A DNA stretch of 13,649 bases from Actinomycetota bacterium (GTDB lineage Bacteria > Actinomycetota > Thermoleophilia > Solirubrobacterales > 70-9), in assembly GCA_005884305.1 (NCBI GenBank), contig VAYL01000040.1, positions 1 through 13,649 on the forward strand. The letters are read 5' to 3'. The notes under the pieces were generated by a model. It searched no databases and was not told the DNA's origin. It saw nothing but the letters and a program-made list of their open reading frames with translations. Below, piece after piece: positions 1 to 7,273 of this stretch. How positions within the stretch are numbered: position 1 is the stretch's first letter; each line of letters begins with the position of its first letter. The translations under genes were made by a program, and so were the position numbers.

Positions 1-1047
1 CGCGCGGAGATCAAGGACGCGGTCGCCTACCTCAGCCTGCTGGCGAACCCGTCCGATTCCTTGTCATTCGCGCGGATCGTGAACTCGCCGCGCCGCGGGA
101 TCGGCGCCACAACGCAGGCGCGCCTCCTCTCGCACGCGAACACCACCGGTCAGGACATCTGGGACGTGATGCGCGAGGCCGAACGGATCCCGGCCATCGG
201 CCCGTCCGCCCAGCGCGCGGTGCGGCGATTCGCCGACGTGATGGTCTCGCTGCGCGAGCGAGCAGACGCAAACGACGGGTCGGTGCGGGTCGCGGAGCTG
301 CTGGAGTCCGTGCTGAACGAGACCGGGTACCTGGAGGCCCTCCAAGCCGAGCGCACGATCGAGGCGGAGGGCAGGATCGAGAACCTGCAGGAGCTCGTGG
401 GCGTCGCCGGCGAGTTCGACGCCAACCGCGCGGTCGAGGGGTTCAGCGATGTCGGGCCCCTGGAGGAGTTCCTGGCACAGATCTCGCTGTACACCGACCA
501 GGACTCGATGACGACCGACGAGAGCCTCGCCACCCTCATGACCCTCCACAACGCCAAGGGGCTCGAGTACGACGCCGTGTTCATCATCGGCTGCGAGGAG
601 GGCGTCTTCCCGCACATGCGCTCGATCGAGGAGGGGAACCTCGAGGAGGAGCGCCGCCTCTGCTACGTGGGCGTGACCCGCGCCCGAAAGCGGCTCTACA
701 TGACCTACGCCCGGCGCCGCAGCCTGCACGGCGGCCGCGGCTACAACCTTCCGTCGCGCTTCCTGGCGGAGATTCCGGACGGGCTCGTCGAGCGCGAGTC
801 CACCGGCTCGCCCACGGGCTGGGCGCGCGGCCTCGGCTCGGCGGGCGGTCTCGGAACGCCGCAGCGCCCCGAGCCGCACGCTGTTCCGCTCGCCTTCGAG
901 GTAGGGGCCGACGTCATCCACGCCAGCTTCGGCGAGGGCGTCGTCACGGGCGTTGAGCCGGGCGGCGTGATCGTCGTCCGCTTCGCCGGCGACGCGATCG
1001 AGCGCAAGCTGATGGCCGACTACGCCCCGTTGAAGCGAGCGAGTTAA
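1..1047 (+). CDS. pcrA: ATP-dependent DNA helicase PcrA/UvrD, C-terminal part (5' end outside window)
   Basis: This is a superfamily 1A 3'-5' DNA helicase that unwinds DNA during repair and clears replication and recombination intermediates in the cytoplasm. The frame is open from base 1 (RAEIKDAVAYLSLL), so the Walker A half lies upstream and only about 348 C-terminal residues are seen. Domain 2B includes NSPRRGIG. Helicase motif V is seen as TLMTLHNAKGLEYDAVF (about bases 530-585) and motif VI as EERRLCYVGVTRARKRLY (about bases 643-700). After a Gly/Pro-rich linker, the last 50 residues (VGADVIHASFGEGVV to MADYAPLK) match the small Tudor-like domain at the end of actinobacterial and Bacillus PcrA, which in PcrA is linked to RNA polymerase contact. 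The stop lies three bases before folD, so the genes are probably cotranscribed. UvrD versus PcrA naming is a convention here; the family is certain. Confidence 0.95.
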   Translation, partial: RAEIKDAVAYLSLLANPSDSLSFARIVNSPRRGIGATTQARLLSHANTTGQDIWDVMREAERIPAIGPSAQRAVRRFADVMVSLRERADANDGSVRVAELLESVLNETGYLEALQAERTIEAEGRIENLQELVGVAGEFDANRAVEGFSDVGPLEEFLAQISLYTDQDSMTTDESLATLMTLHNAKGLEYDAVFIIGCEEGVFPHMRSIEEGNLEEERRLCYVGVTRARKRLYMTYARRRSLHGGRGYNLPSRFLAEIPDGLVERESTGSPTGWARGLGSAGGLGTPQRPEPHAVPLAFEVGADVIHASFGEGVVTGVEPGGVIVVRFAGDAIERKLMADYAPLKRAS

Positions 1048-1050
1048 GCG

Positions 1051-1926
1051 ATGGCCGCGGCGATCATCGACGGCAAGGCGGTCGCCGCTGAGGTACGCGA
1101 GCGCGTTGCTGCCGACGTGCGGGAGTTCGCCGACTCACACGACGGCCGGGTCCCTGGGCTCGCCACGGTGCTGGTCGGCGAGGACCCCGCATCCCAGGTC
1201 TACGTCGGCAACAAGCGCAAGCAGACCGAGGAGGTCGGCATGCGCTCGATCCACCACGGTCTGGACGACTCGACGCCCGAGGACGAGTTGCTCGAGCTGA
1301 TCGCCGAGCTGAACGCCGACGACGGCGTCGACGGGATCCTGGTGCAGCTGCCGCTGCCGGACGCGATCGACCAGGACGCGGTGGTTGCAGCCATCGATCC
1401 GGGAAAGGACGTGGACGGGCTGACCGCGGGCAGCGCCGGCCTGCTCGCGCAGGGGCGGCCCGGGCTGGTCGCGTGCACGCCGCAGGGCGTGATGGAGCTC
1501 CTGCGCCATGCGGGAGTCGAGGTGGAGGGCGCCGAGGCGGTCGTCGTCGGCCGGTCGATCTTGGTCGGGCGGCCGCTCGCGAACCTGCTGCTGAACGCGA
1601 GCGCGACCGTGACCGTGTGCCATTCCCGCACGCGCGACCTCGGCGAGGTGTGCCGCCGCGCGGACATCCTCGTCGCTGCGGTCGGAGCGCCACGGATGGT
1701 CAGGGGGGACTGGGTCAAGCCGGGCGCCGCGGTGATCGACGTCGGCATCAACCGGACCGATGACGGCCTGGTGGGAGATGTGGACTTCGAGGCCGCCAAG
1801 GAGGTCGCCGGTGCGATCACCCCGGTGCCCGGTGGCGTCGGCCCGATGACGATCGCGATGCTGCTCTCGAACACGCTGCGGGCGGCGACCGCCCGGGCGG
1901 CGGCAGCGGCCACCGCGAGCGCCTGA
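1051..1926 (+). CDS. folD: FolD: methylenetetrahydrofolate dehydrogenase / methenyltetrahydrofolate cyclohydrolase
   Basis: This bifunctional cytoplasmic enzyme interconverts 5,10-methylene-, 5,10-methenyl- and 10-formyl-tetrahydrofolate, normally with NADP, supplying one-carbon units for purines and formyl-Met-tRNA. At 291 residues it has the usual length. The active-site Tyr and Lys of YVGNKRKQ (Y51, K55), the Gln of ILVQLPLP (Q99) and the Asp of DVDG (D122) are all present. The cofactor-binding half carries [12 protein letters not shown] (about residues 165-176), [13 protein letters not shown], and near the C-terminus the family signature [10 protein letters not shown]. The tail is a low-complexity Ala/Thr stretch. 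The ATG follows the helicase stop by three bases with no clear ribosome-binding site, consistent with translational coupling. Confidence 0.97.
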   Translation: MAAAIIDGKAVAAEVRERVAADVREFADSHDGRVPGLATVLVGEDPASQVYVGNKRKQTEEVGMRSIHHGLDDSTPEDELLELIAELNADDGVDGILVQLPLPDAIDQDAVVAAIDPGKDVDGLTAGSAGLLAQGRPGLVACTPQGVMELLRHAGVEVEGAEAVVVGRSILVGRPLANLLLNASATVTVCHSRTRDLGEVCRRADILVAAVGAPRMVRGDWVKPGAAVIDVGINRTDDGLVGDVDFEAAKEVAGAITPVPGGVGPMTIAMLLSNTLRAATARAAAAATASA

Positions 1927-1935
1927 CGCCTCGCC

Positions 1936-2322
1936 GTGGACGGCACAGCGGGCCAGCTCGCCGTCCTGTACGACGGCGACTGCGGGTTCTGCAAGTGGGC
2001 GCTCGACAAGATCCTGGCGTGGGATCGGAACCGGCGCCTGCGTCCGGTCGCGATCCAGAGCGAGGACGGGCAGCGCCTCTTGGCGGGCGTCGCTCCCGAG
2101 CGGCGCCTCGAGTCGTGGCACCTGGTGGCAGGCGGCGAAGTGAAGTCCGCCGGGGCGGCCGCGCCCGACCTTTTCGGGGCGCTGCCAGGCGGACGGCCGC
2201 TGGCGGCGCTGCTCAGCGCCTACCCCCGGGTTACGGATCGGGTCTACCGCTGGGTGGCCGAGCACCGAGGACTCCTTGCGCGACTCCTGCGAATCGACGC
2301 TACGTGCCAGCTTCGGCGCTGA
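1936..2322 (+). CDS. DCC-family thiol-disulfide oxidoreductase-like protein (DUF393)
   Basis: This is a 128-residue member of the DCC (DUF393) family, small thioredoxin-like proteins of mostly unproven function that are presumed to do thiol redox chemistry. The family signature YDGDCGFC sits at residues 12-19, giving a CxxC pair (C16, C19) preceded by the conserved Asp13. Later family features are an aromatic/basic segment (WDRNRRLRPVAIQ) and a C-terminal YRWVAEHR segment, often followed by a helix in this family. The chosen start is GTG, nine bases after the folD stop; no ATG fits and no ribosome-binding site is obvious. It probably belongs to the pcrA-folD transcription unit, but nothing in the sequence ties it functionally to folate metabolism or repair. 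No signal peptide is visible, so it is likely cytoplasmic. Confidence 0.85.
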   Translation: MDGTAGQLAVLYDGDCGFCKWALDKILAWDRNRRLRPVAIQSEDGQRLLAGVAPERRLESWHLVAGGEVKSAGAAAPDLFGALPGGRPLAALLSAYPRVTDRVYRWVAEHRGLLARLLRIDATCQLRR

Positions 2323-2345
2323 CCCTGCACGTTTGGCCGCACAAG

Positions 2346-2375
2346 TTGCGATCCGCCGCATCTCCTGTATAGGCT
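2346..2375 (+). promoter_or_regulatory. Predicted promoter of the 2385 membrane protein gene, near-leaderless
   Basis: A TTGCGA box (2346-2351) is followed after 16-18 bases by TATAGGCT (2368-2375), which contains both TATAGG and TAGGCT as -10 candidates of the actinobacterial TAnnnT type. Only nine bases separate the TAGGCT box from the GTG start at 2385, so transcription would begin at or within a few bases of the start codon. No ribosome-binding site is seen. Confidence 0.45.
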
Positions 2376-2384
2376 CCGCTCGCA

Positions 2385-2993
2385 GTGGACTTCACATATC
2401 TGAATCGGGGCGAGAAGATCGCCGGGGTCGCCGGGGTCCTGCTGATCTTGATCATGTTCATCTTCGACTGGTTCGGCCTTAAGTTCACCGGCGCGGCGGG
2501 CTCGCTCGGCTCGGTCTCCGTCGAAGGCGGCCGCAATGCGTGGGGCTCTTACGGCTTCACCGACATCGTTCTCTTCATCACGGCTCTCGCCGCCATTGGG
2601 TTGGCGCTGCTGGCGGCGTCGGATGTCGAGGTCGGGCTCCCGGTTGCCCTCAGCGCAATCGTGACCGCGCTCGGGATCCTCTCCCTGATCCTGGTGATCA
2701 TCAGCATCATCAGCCCGCCGGACTTCGGGCTCAACGTCTCCGGCACGGGGATCGACCACGAACGCAAGATCGGCGTATGGCTGGGTTTTCTCGCGGTAGC
2801 CGCCGTGACGGTGGGCGGGTACTTAGCCATGCAGGAGGAAGGCACGTCGCTTGGGAGCGAAGTGGATCGTTTCCGTGGCGGCGGTACGGGCGGCCCGGGT
2901 GCCGGACCGTCCCCGCCTTCACCTTCGCCACCACCCTCCAGTCAACCGCCTCCTACCAGCCAGCCGCCCCCACCGCCAGCGGAAGGGCCATAG
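2385..2993 (+). CDS. Four-helix membrane protein with proline-rich C-terminal tail, function unknown
   Basis: I do not recognise a named family beyond uncharacterised integral membrane proteins. The 202 residues show four hydrophobic segments at about 12-31 (ending in FIFDWFGLKF), 60-79, 85-110 and 129-149. A charged/Gly linker follows, then a low-complexity tail from about residue 170 made almost only of Pro, Ser, Gly and Gln. Such tails usually act as flexible spacers or wall-spanning segments. An extracellular-type loop lies between helices 1 and 2 (Gly/Ser-rich, residues 36-58). The start is GTG, chosen because it lies just after a good -10 box and gives an N-terminus just before helix 1. 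It stands alone between the DCC gene and a shared terminator. It is probably at the cytoplasmic membrane; substrate and role cannot be inferred. Confidence 0.8.
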   Translation: MDFTYLNRGEKIAGVAGVLLILIMFIFDWFGLKFTGAAGSLGSVSVEGGRNAWGSYGFTDIVLFITALAAIGLALLAASDVEVGLPVALSAIVTALGILSLILVIISIISPPDFGLNVSGTGIDHERKIGVWLGFLAVAAVTVGGYLAMQEEGTSLGSEVDRFRGGGTGGPGAGPSPPSPSPPPSSQPPPTSQPPPPPAEGP

Positions 2994-3034
2994 AGAGCTT
3001 CCGGGCAGAGGACCCGGGGGAGGAGAGGTTGACG

Positions 3035-3066
3035 CGGCGGCCGCCCACGAGGCGGCCGCCGTTTCT
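3035..3066. terminator. Strong hairpin terminator between convergent genes
   Basis: Two copies of the self-complementary ten-mer GGCGGCCGCC (3036-3045 and 3051-3060) are separated by CACGA and can pair as a 10-bp GC-only stem, extended to 11 bp by C3035 with G3061. A short T-rich stretch (GTTTCT) follows on the + strand. It lies 42 bases after the stop at 2993 and 12 bases from the stop of the converging flavoprotein gene, so it probably ends transcription from both sides. Confidence 0.75.
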
Positions 3067-3072
3067 GTGGTA

Positions 3073-4953
3073 CTAGGCGAGCCGATCGGCCATCTGGCGT
3101 GCCACGCGCGACGCCATCGCGATGATGGTCATCATCGGGTTGACGCCGATCGAGCTCGGGAGCAGGGACCCGTCGGCGATGTAGAGCGCCTCCGCGCCGT
3201 GGACCGCGCCGTCGGTGCCCACGACTCCGCGGCCCGAATCGGCGTCCATGCGTGCCGTGCCCATGGGGTGAAACGCCTCGAGGCGCAGCAGCGATGGGTG
3301 TGGGGGAGATGACTCAAGCTCGGCGATCCGGTTCTTCGCGATGGTCGGGATCCCGGCGATCTGCGGGTAGACCTCCCTCGCGCCGGCGGCGTAGAGCAGC
3401 TCGGCGGCGCGCGCGATGCCGAAGACCAGGCGGCTCGCATCCTCGGCGGTCAGCCGGTAGGTCACGCGCAGCGACCCGTCTCGAGCCAGGCCGACGCGCC
3501 CGGCGGAGCGGTCCGAGAGGTGGACCCCCGTGGAGGCGATCTGGTCGTACCGGCGAACACGCTCGTGGTGTGCCCGCCCGGTGCCCGGCAGCCACTGCGC
3601 GCCGAAGGCGAGCGGAGTGAACGTCGCCTCCATGAGGATCCCCTGGGGCTCCCACTCGGTGACCGCGTAGCTCTGCATCACGCCTTCCCAGCCGCGGACC
3701 TCCTCGTCGAAGCGGGCCCCGACCCAGCACGCCGGATGGATCCGAAGGTTGCGCCCGAGCTCGCCGCTGGGACACCGGAAGCCGGATCGCAGCAGGAGCT
3801 CGGGCGTCCCGAACGCCCCGCCCGCGACGATCACCCCCCGCTTCGCGCTGACCCGGAACGGCCTGCCGTGGCCGTTGATGCCGGCGACGCAGTCGAGTCC
3901 GGTCGCACGCTCGCCGTCGAACGACACCGCGAGCACGTCGACGCCGGCCCGAACACGGGCTCCGGCCGCCACAGCCCTTGGGAGGTAGGACACGTGCATG
4001 GCGCGCTTCGCGTCCAGCCGGCAGCCCAAGGGACACGAGCTGCACTGAACGCAGCCGCCGGCGTTGCGGCGAAGCGGTTCGTGGCTTACCCCGAGCGCCT
4101 CGGCTCCCTCGCGCACGAGCTGGCCATTTCGGCCCATGCGCTCCGGATCGACGGGGCGGACCCACATGATCTCCTCTGCCTCCGCGTAGTCGTCGTCGAG
4201 CTCGCCCGCCCACGGAATCTCGTGCTCGTCCCGCCATCCCACGAGCACGTGGTCCGGGGCGCGGAAGCAGGTGCCCGAGTTGATCACCGTTGTCCCGCCG
4301 ACGGCCCGCCCGACCGGCACGGGAATCGCCGGGCGCCCCTCCGCGATCGTGAGCCCGCCGTCGCGGTAGAGGGCCTGGAGCGCGGCCAGCGGCTCCTCCG
4401 GATAGCTCGTGCTGTCCATGTAGGCGCCGGCCTCCAGGACGACGACGTCGAGCCCGGCCTCGGCGAGGATCGCCGCACAGACCGCGCCGCCGGCGCCAGA
4501 GCCGACGATCGCGACGTCGCACTCCTCGCCTCCCGCGGGCGGGCGCAGGTCGCCAAGCCCCTGCGGGGAGTCGACGACCGGCGGCATGCCGTCGGCGACC
4601 TCGCAGGCCATCTCGTAGCCCACGGCCTCACGAACGCGCGCGTGGCTGCCGTAGCCCAGGCCCGCGAGCACCTTCAGGAACAGGAGCAGGTCGGCCGCGA
4701 ACGGCAGGCGGGAGCGCTCGAGCCGCTCGAGGAAGCCCTCGCGGGCCTCGAGGCTTGCCTTGCTGAAGCGCCACGGGAAGGGCAGAACCTCGAGCGCCCA
4801 GAGCGCGAGCTTGACCTGCCGGACGGACCGGTGGGGAAGGGTCGCGAGGAATCGGTCGATGGCCTCGACCGTGTGAACCGCGTCCTCGGGGTCGGGATCG
4901 CCGGGCGGGTTCGGTCCCGCGGCAGGCGGCATCCCCTCGACACCCGGTGCCAT
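3073..4953 (-). CDS. GMC-family FAD-dependent oxidoreductase with a four-cysteine cluster
   Basis: This is a flavoprotein of the glucose-methanol-choline family, which oxidises alcohol groups on sugars, sterols or long-chain alcohols. The FAD-binding Rossmann motif IVGSGAGG is at residues 149-156 and the ribose-binding Glu at 174 (VVVLEAG). The GMC loop VGRAVGGTTVINSGT follows at about 214-228. The C-terminal catalytic pair is visible: His562 in HPMGTARM and Asn605 in IGVNPMMT. A cluster CVQCSSCPLGC (Cys 301, 304, 307, 311) resembles the Cys-rich motif of long-chain alcohol oxidase-type members. The first 140 residues form a helical domain of the gluconate-dehydrogenase-subunit-3 type. The ATG used (4951-4953) probably truncates it: the frame continues upstream with similar-looking sequence (LRAAERRILAAFAQA) to the stop of the preceding gene without an ATG, GTG or TTG. 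No secretion signal is seen. The substrate is unknown. Confidence 0.88.
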   Translation of the reverse strand: MAPGVEGMPPAAGPNPPGDPDPEDAVHTVEAIDRFLATLPHRSVRQVKLALWALEVLPFPWRFSKASLEAREGFLERLERSRLPFAADLLLFLKVLAGLGYGSHARVREAVGYEMACEVADGMPPVVDSPQGLGDLRPPAGGEECDVAIVGSGAGGAVCAAILAEAGLDVVVLEAGAYMDSTSYPEEPLAALQALYRDGGLTIAEGRPAIPVPVGRAVGGTTVINSGTCFRAPDHVLVGWRDEHEIPWAGELDDDYAEAEEIMWVRPVDPERMGRNGQLVREGAEALGVSHEPLRRNAGGCVQCSSCPLGCRLDAKRAMHVSYLPRAVAAGARVRAGVDVLAVSFDGERATGLDCVAGINGHGRPFRVSAKRGVIVAGGAFGTPELLLRSGFRCPSGELGRNLRIHPACWVGARFDEEVRGWEGVMQSYAVTEWEPQGILMEATFTPLAFGAQWLPGTGRAHHERVRRYDQIASTGVHLSDRSAGRVGLARDGSLRVTYRLTAEDASRLVFGIARAAELLYAAGAREVYPQIAGIPTIAKNRIAELESSPPHPSLLRLEAFHPMGTARMDADSGRGVVGTDGAVHGAEALYIADGSLLPSSIGVNPMMTIIAMASRVARQMADRLA

Positions 4954-5013
4954 CGCCTGGGCGAACGCGGCCAGGATGCGACGCTCGGCGGCCCGCAGCC
5001 CCGGGCCGCGCCG

Positions 5014-5457
5014 TCAGGACGGGGCGGCCGGCTCCCCGATCTTCCCGGCGACCGACCAAAGCAGCAGGGCGACCCCGAGCAGGAACCCGTCGACGATGAA
5101 GTTCAGGAGGTAGATGAAGACGTGGCTGTCGAAGACGAAGAGGCCCAGCGCCGAGAGCGAGGAGGCGGCCTTGCCCGCCGCGAGCACGAGCAGGAACGGC
5201 CGGTACCGCTGGACGTCGGCCTGGACAACGACGCAGATCCCGGCGATCACGACCATGTACGCGAAGCCGAGGGCGAGCCAGAACTTCTCGACCGTCTCCG
5301 GAGCGCGCGTGAAGCTCCCGATGTCGTTGCCCAGGTCCGAGATCACGTCCAGGACGCCGTTGGGCACGGCGATGAAGAGGATCCCGACGACCGCGAAGCT
5401 CGCCGCCAGCAGGCGGAGGTTCAGGACGACGAATCGCTCCGCCCGGGCACCGGTCAT
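5014..5457 (-). CDS. Small four-helix integral membrane protein, function unknown
   Basis: The 147-residue product has four hydrophobic segments at about 14-34, 60-78, 88-108 and 113-135, with a conserved-looking WLALGFAYM stretch at the second helix and an Asp/His pair (FDSHVF) between helices 3 and 4. I recognise no family. It lies just upstream of, in the same frame as, and on the same strand as the GMC flavoprotein gene, with 60 bases between its stop and that gene's first ATG. The two are therefore likely to be one transcript, and it may anchor or serve the flavoprotein's pathway; this is inference from position only. The ATG at 5455-5457 is placed ten bases after a TAGGAT box, suggesting a near-leaderless message. 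Confidence 0.75.
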   Translation of the reverse strand: MTGARAERFVVLNLRLLAASFAVVGILFIAVPNGVLDVISDLGNDIGSFTRAPETVEKFWLALGFAYMVVIAGICVVVQADVQRYRPFLLVLAAGKAASSLSALGLFVFDSHVFIYLLNFIVDGFLLGVALLLWSVAGKIGEPAAPS

Positions 5458-5467
5458 GCGCGCGCGG

Positions 5468-5473
5468 ATCCTA
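5468..5473 (-). promoter_or_regulatory. Predicted -10 box for the (-) membrane protein/GMC unit
   Basis: Reading the (-) strand, TAGGAT ends ten bases before the ATG at 5457, the same geometry as other starts in this window. No convincing -35 hexamer is seen at 17-19 bases upstream, and no ribosome-binding site lies between. Confidence 0.35.
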
Positions 5474-5497
5474 CCCGCCGCTACCTAGGAGAACTTA

Positions 5498-5550
5498 CGG
5501 CGGCTTCGCCGCGTAACGACACCTGCATCTGCGTCGACAAAGTCGCCGCC
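5498..5550 (+). repeat. Dispersed 53-nt structured repeat, copy 1
   Basis: This segment aligns without gaps to the reverse complement of 10616-10668, matching at 46 of 53 positions by hand count. It opens with a GCGGC-TTC-GCCGC hairpin (5500-5512) and closes with GACAAAGTCGCCGCC (5536-5550). In this copy the second and third hairpins are weakened by substitutions, suggesting a decaying copy. It sits between the divergent 5457(-) and 5564(+) genes and ends exactly where the likely gatC -10 box begins, so here it cannot be a terminator of a convergent pair. Confidence 0.7.
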
Positions 5551-5556
5551 TAACAT
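5551..5556 (+). promoter_or_regulatory. Predicted -10 box of the gatCAB operon, leaderless
   Basis: TAACAT lies seven bases before the gatC ATG at 5564, placing the transcription start at about the ATG itself. No ribosome-binding site precedes the ATG. A -35 box is not clear; the expected region falls inside the 53-nt repeat. Confidence 0.4.
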
Positions 5557-5563
5557 TCCCCGC

Positions 5564-5848
5564 ATGATCGACCGCGACCAGGTCCTCCACGTCGCGCGAC
5601 TGGCGCGCCTCGAGCTGACCGAGGACGAGCTCGAGCGAATGGCGGGGGAGCTCTCGACCATCCTCGACCACGTCGAGCGGATGAACGAGCTCGACCTCGA
5701 CGGGGTAGAGCCGACGTCGCATGTGGTCGCGCTCGAGAACGTGCTCCGGCCCGACAACCCGCGTCCGAGCTGGCCGCGCGAGCAGGTGCTCGAGTCCGGG
5801 CCCGACCCGGAGGGGGGCGCGTTCCGGGTCCCCTCGCCCCAAGCATGA
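5564..5848 (+). CDS. gatC: Asp/Glu-tRNA amidotransferase subunit C
   Basis: GatC is the small subunit of the GatCAB complex, which converts Glu-tRNA(Gln) and/or Asp-tRNA(Asn) to the amidated forms; it wraps around GatA and stabilises the GatA-GatB contact. The 94-residue length is normal. The family pattern is clear: [16 protein letters not shown] near the N-terminus, an amphipathic helix ([16 protein letters not shown]), the VEPTSHV turn, and [10 protein letters not shown] followed by the C-terminal FRVPSP stretch. The ATG is chosen by alignment to the family and follows a TAACAT box by seven bases. The last four bases overlap the gatA start (ATGA), so gatC and gatA are translationally coupled. 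Confidence 0.95.
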   Translation: MIDRDQVLHVARLARLELTEDELERMAGELSTILDHVERMNELDLDGVEPTSHVVALENVLRPDNPRPSWPREQVLESGPDPEGGAFRVPSPQA

Positions 5849-7273
5849 GCGACATCCTCGATCTGACCGCCGGACAGGCGCTCGATCGCATCGCCGCGGG
5901 CGAACTGTCGAACGAGGAGTACTTCGACGCCTACGCCGAGGCGGCGGCCGGCGACGAGCTCGGCGCGTACCTGTGGCGGGCACAGGCCGGCTCGGCGAAC
6001 GGCGCGGGGGACGGGCCGCTGCGCGGAGCTCCGGTCGCCGTCAAGGACATCTTCTGCACCGAGGGGATCCCGACCACGGCCGGGTCGCGGATCCTCGAGG
6101 GCTTCGTCCCCACCTACACCGCGACCGCCGTCGAGCGGCTGGCCGCGGCCGGGGCGCCGCTGCTCGGGAAGACCAACATGGACGAGTTCGCGATGGGGTC
6201 CTCGAACGAGAACTCGGCCTTCGGGCCAGCGCTCAATCCCTGGGACCGCGGGCGGGTGCCGGGCGGCTCGTCGGGCGGGTCGGCGGCGGCGGTCGCCGAC
6301 GGGCGGGTCAATCCGCCAGCCCGCGTCGCTGTGCGGCGTGGTCGGATTCAAGCCCACCTACGGAGCGATTTCCCGCTACGGGATGATCGCCTTCGCCTCC
6401 TCGCTCGACCAGTGCGGGCCGCTGACGCGCGACGTCATGGACGCCGCGATCCTGCTGCGCGCACTGGAGGGCCGCGACCCGTGCGACTCCACCTCGGTCG
6501 GGATCGAGGGGGGTGTTGAGCTTCCCTCGCGCACTGACCTCAAGGGACTGCGCATCGGTGTGCCGCGCGAGCTCTCGGCGGACGCGGAGGGAATCGAAAC
6601 GGGCGTCACCGAGGTCTTCGAGCGCACGCTGGGCCTGATCGCCGATCTGGGGGCGGAGGTCGACGAGTGCGAGCTGCCGCATTCGGCGCACGGGCTTTCC
6701 GCCTATTACGTGCTTGCGCCGGCTGAGGCGTCGGCGAATCTCTCCCGCTACGACGGCGTGCGCTACGGCCTTCGAGCCGGATCCGAGGACGGCACCGCGG
6801 AGACGGCGCTGGTCTCGATGTATGAGCGGACTCGCGCAGCGGGCTTCGGCGCGGAGGTCAAGCGACGGATCATGCTCGGCACCTACGCATTGTCATCCGG
6901 CTACTACGAGGCCTACTACGGCCGCGCACAGCGCGTTCGCACCAAGATCGCGGAGGACTTCGCCGCCGCCTTCGAGCGCTTCGACTACCTGGTGACGCCG
7001 ACGTCGCCAACGGTCGCGTTCAAGCTCGGCGCGCGGGCGGAGAATCCGCTCGCGATGTACATGTCGGACTACTGCACGGTGCCGATGCCGCTGGCCGGGC
7101 TGCCGGCGATCTCGATCCCCGCGGGCCTGGCGCAGCCCGATGGCGGTGGGCCGGACCTGCCAGTAGGCCTGCAGATCACCTCGCCGGCGTTCACGGAGTC
7201 GGGCCTTCTCGGCGCCGCCTTCGCGATCGAGGGCGCGATCGGGTTCGACGCGCGTCCCGGAGGGACTGGCTGA
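5845..7273 (+). pseudogene. gatA: Asp/Glu-tRNA amidotransferase subunit A, frameshifted by a small deletion near 6298
   Basis: GatA is the amidase subunit that frees ammonia from glutamine for GatB. Frame 1 encodes residues 1-151: catalytic Lys67 in [21 protein letters not shown], and the cis-Ser of [12 protein letters not shown] (S142). Right after GCC at 6295-6297 the homology jumps to frame 2, beginning with ACG at 6299 ([20 protein letters not shown]), which contains the nucleophile Ser (codon 6308-6310) and continues to the stop at 7271-7273. Between the two blocks the family has about 11 residues (like AGLxPLxxGxD), but here a single base remains, so about 32 bases are missing and the frame is broken. 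The two parts total about 475 residues against about 486 expected. Everything else is intact and gatB overlaps the stop by one base, so a recent lesion or an assembly/sequencing error is likelier than an old pseudogene. Without frameshifting the product would be truncated and inactive. Confidence 0.9.

Noticed and set aside
64..921. 285-codon (-) strand frame opposite the helicase
   Set aside because: The + strand carries helicase motifs V and VI; the antisense product has none.
1135..2361. 408-codon (-) strand frame opposite folD and the DCC gene
   Set aside because: Low-complexity antisense product; both + strand genes have clear family motifs.
3520..5553. Long open frame of 677 codons on the + strand opposite the GMC and membrane protein genes
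   Set aside because: Its product is Arg/Asp/His-rich without domains and mirrors the codon bias of the well-supported (-) strand genes; antisense open frames are expected at this GC content.
6338..7273. Second half of gatA as an independent gene with a GTG start
   Set aside because: The GTG lies inside conserved GatA sequence and homology extends upstream of it in the same frame to 6299; it is the 3' part of one broken gene.
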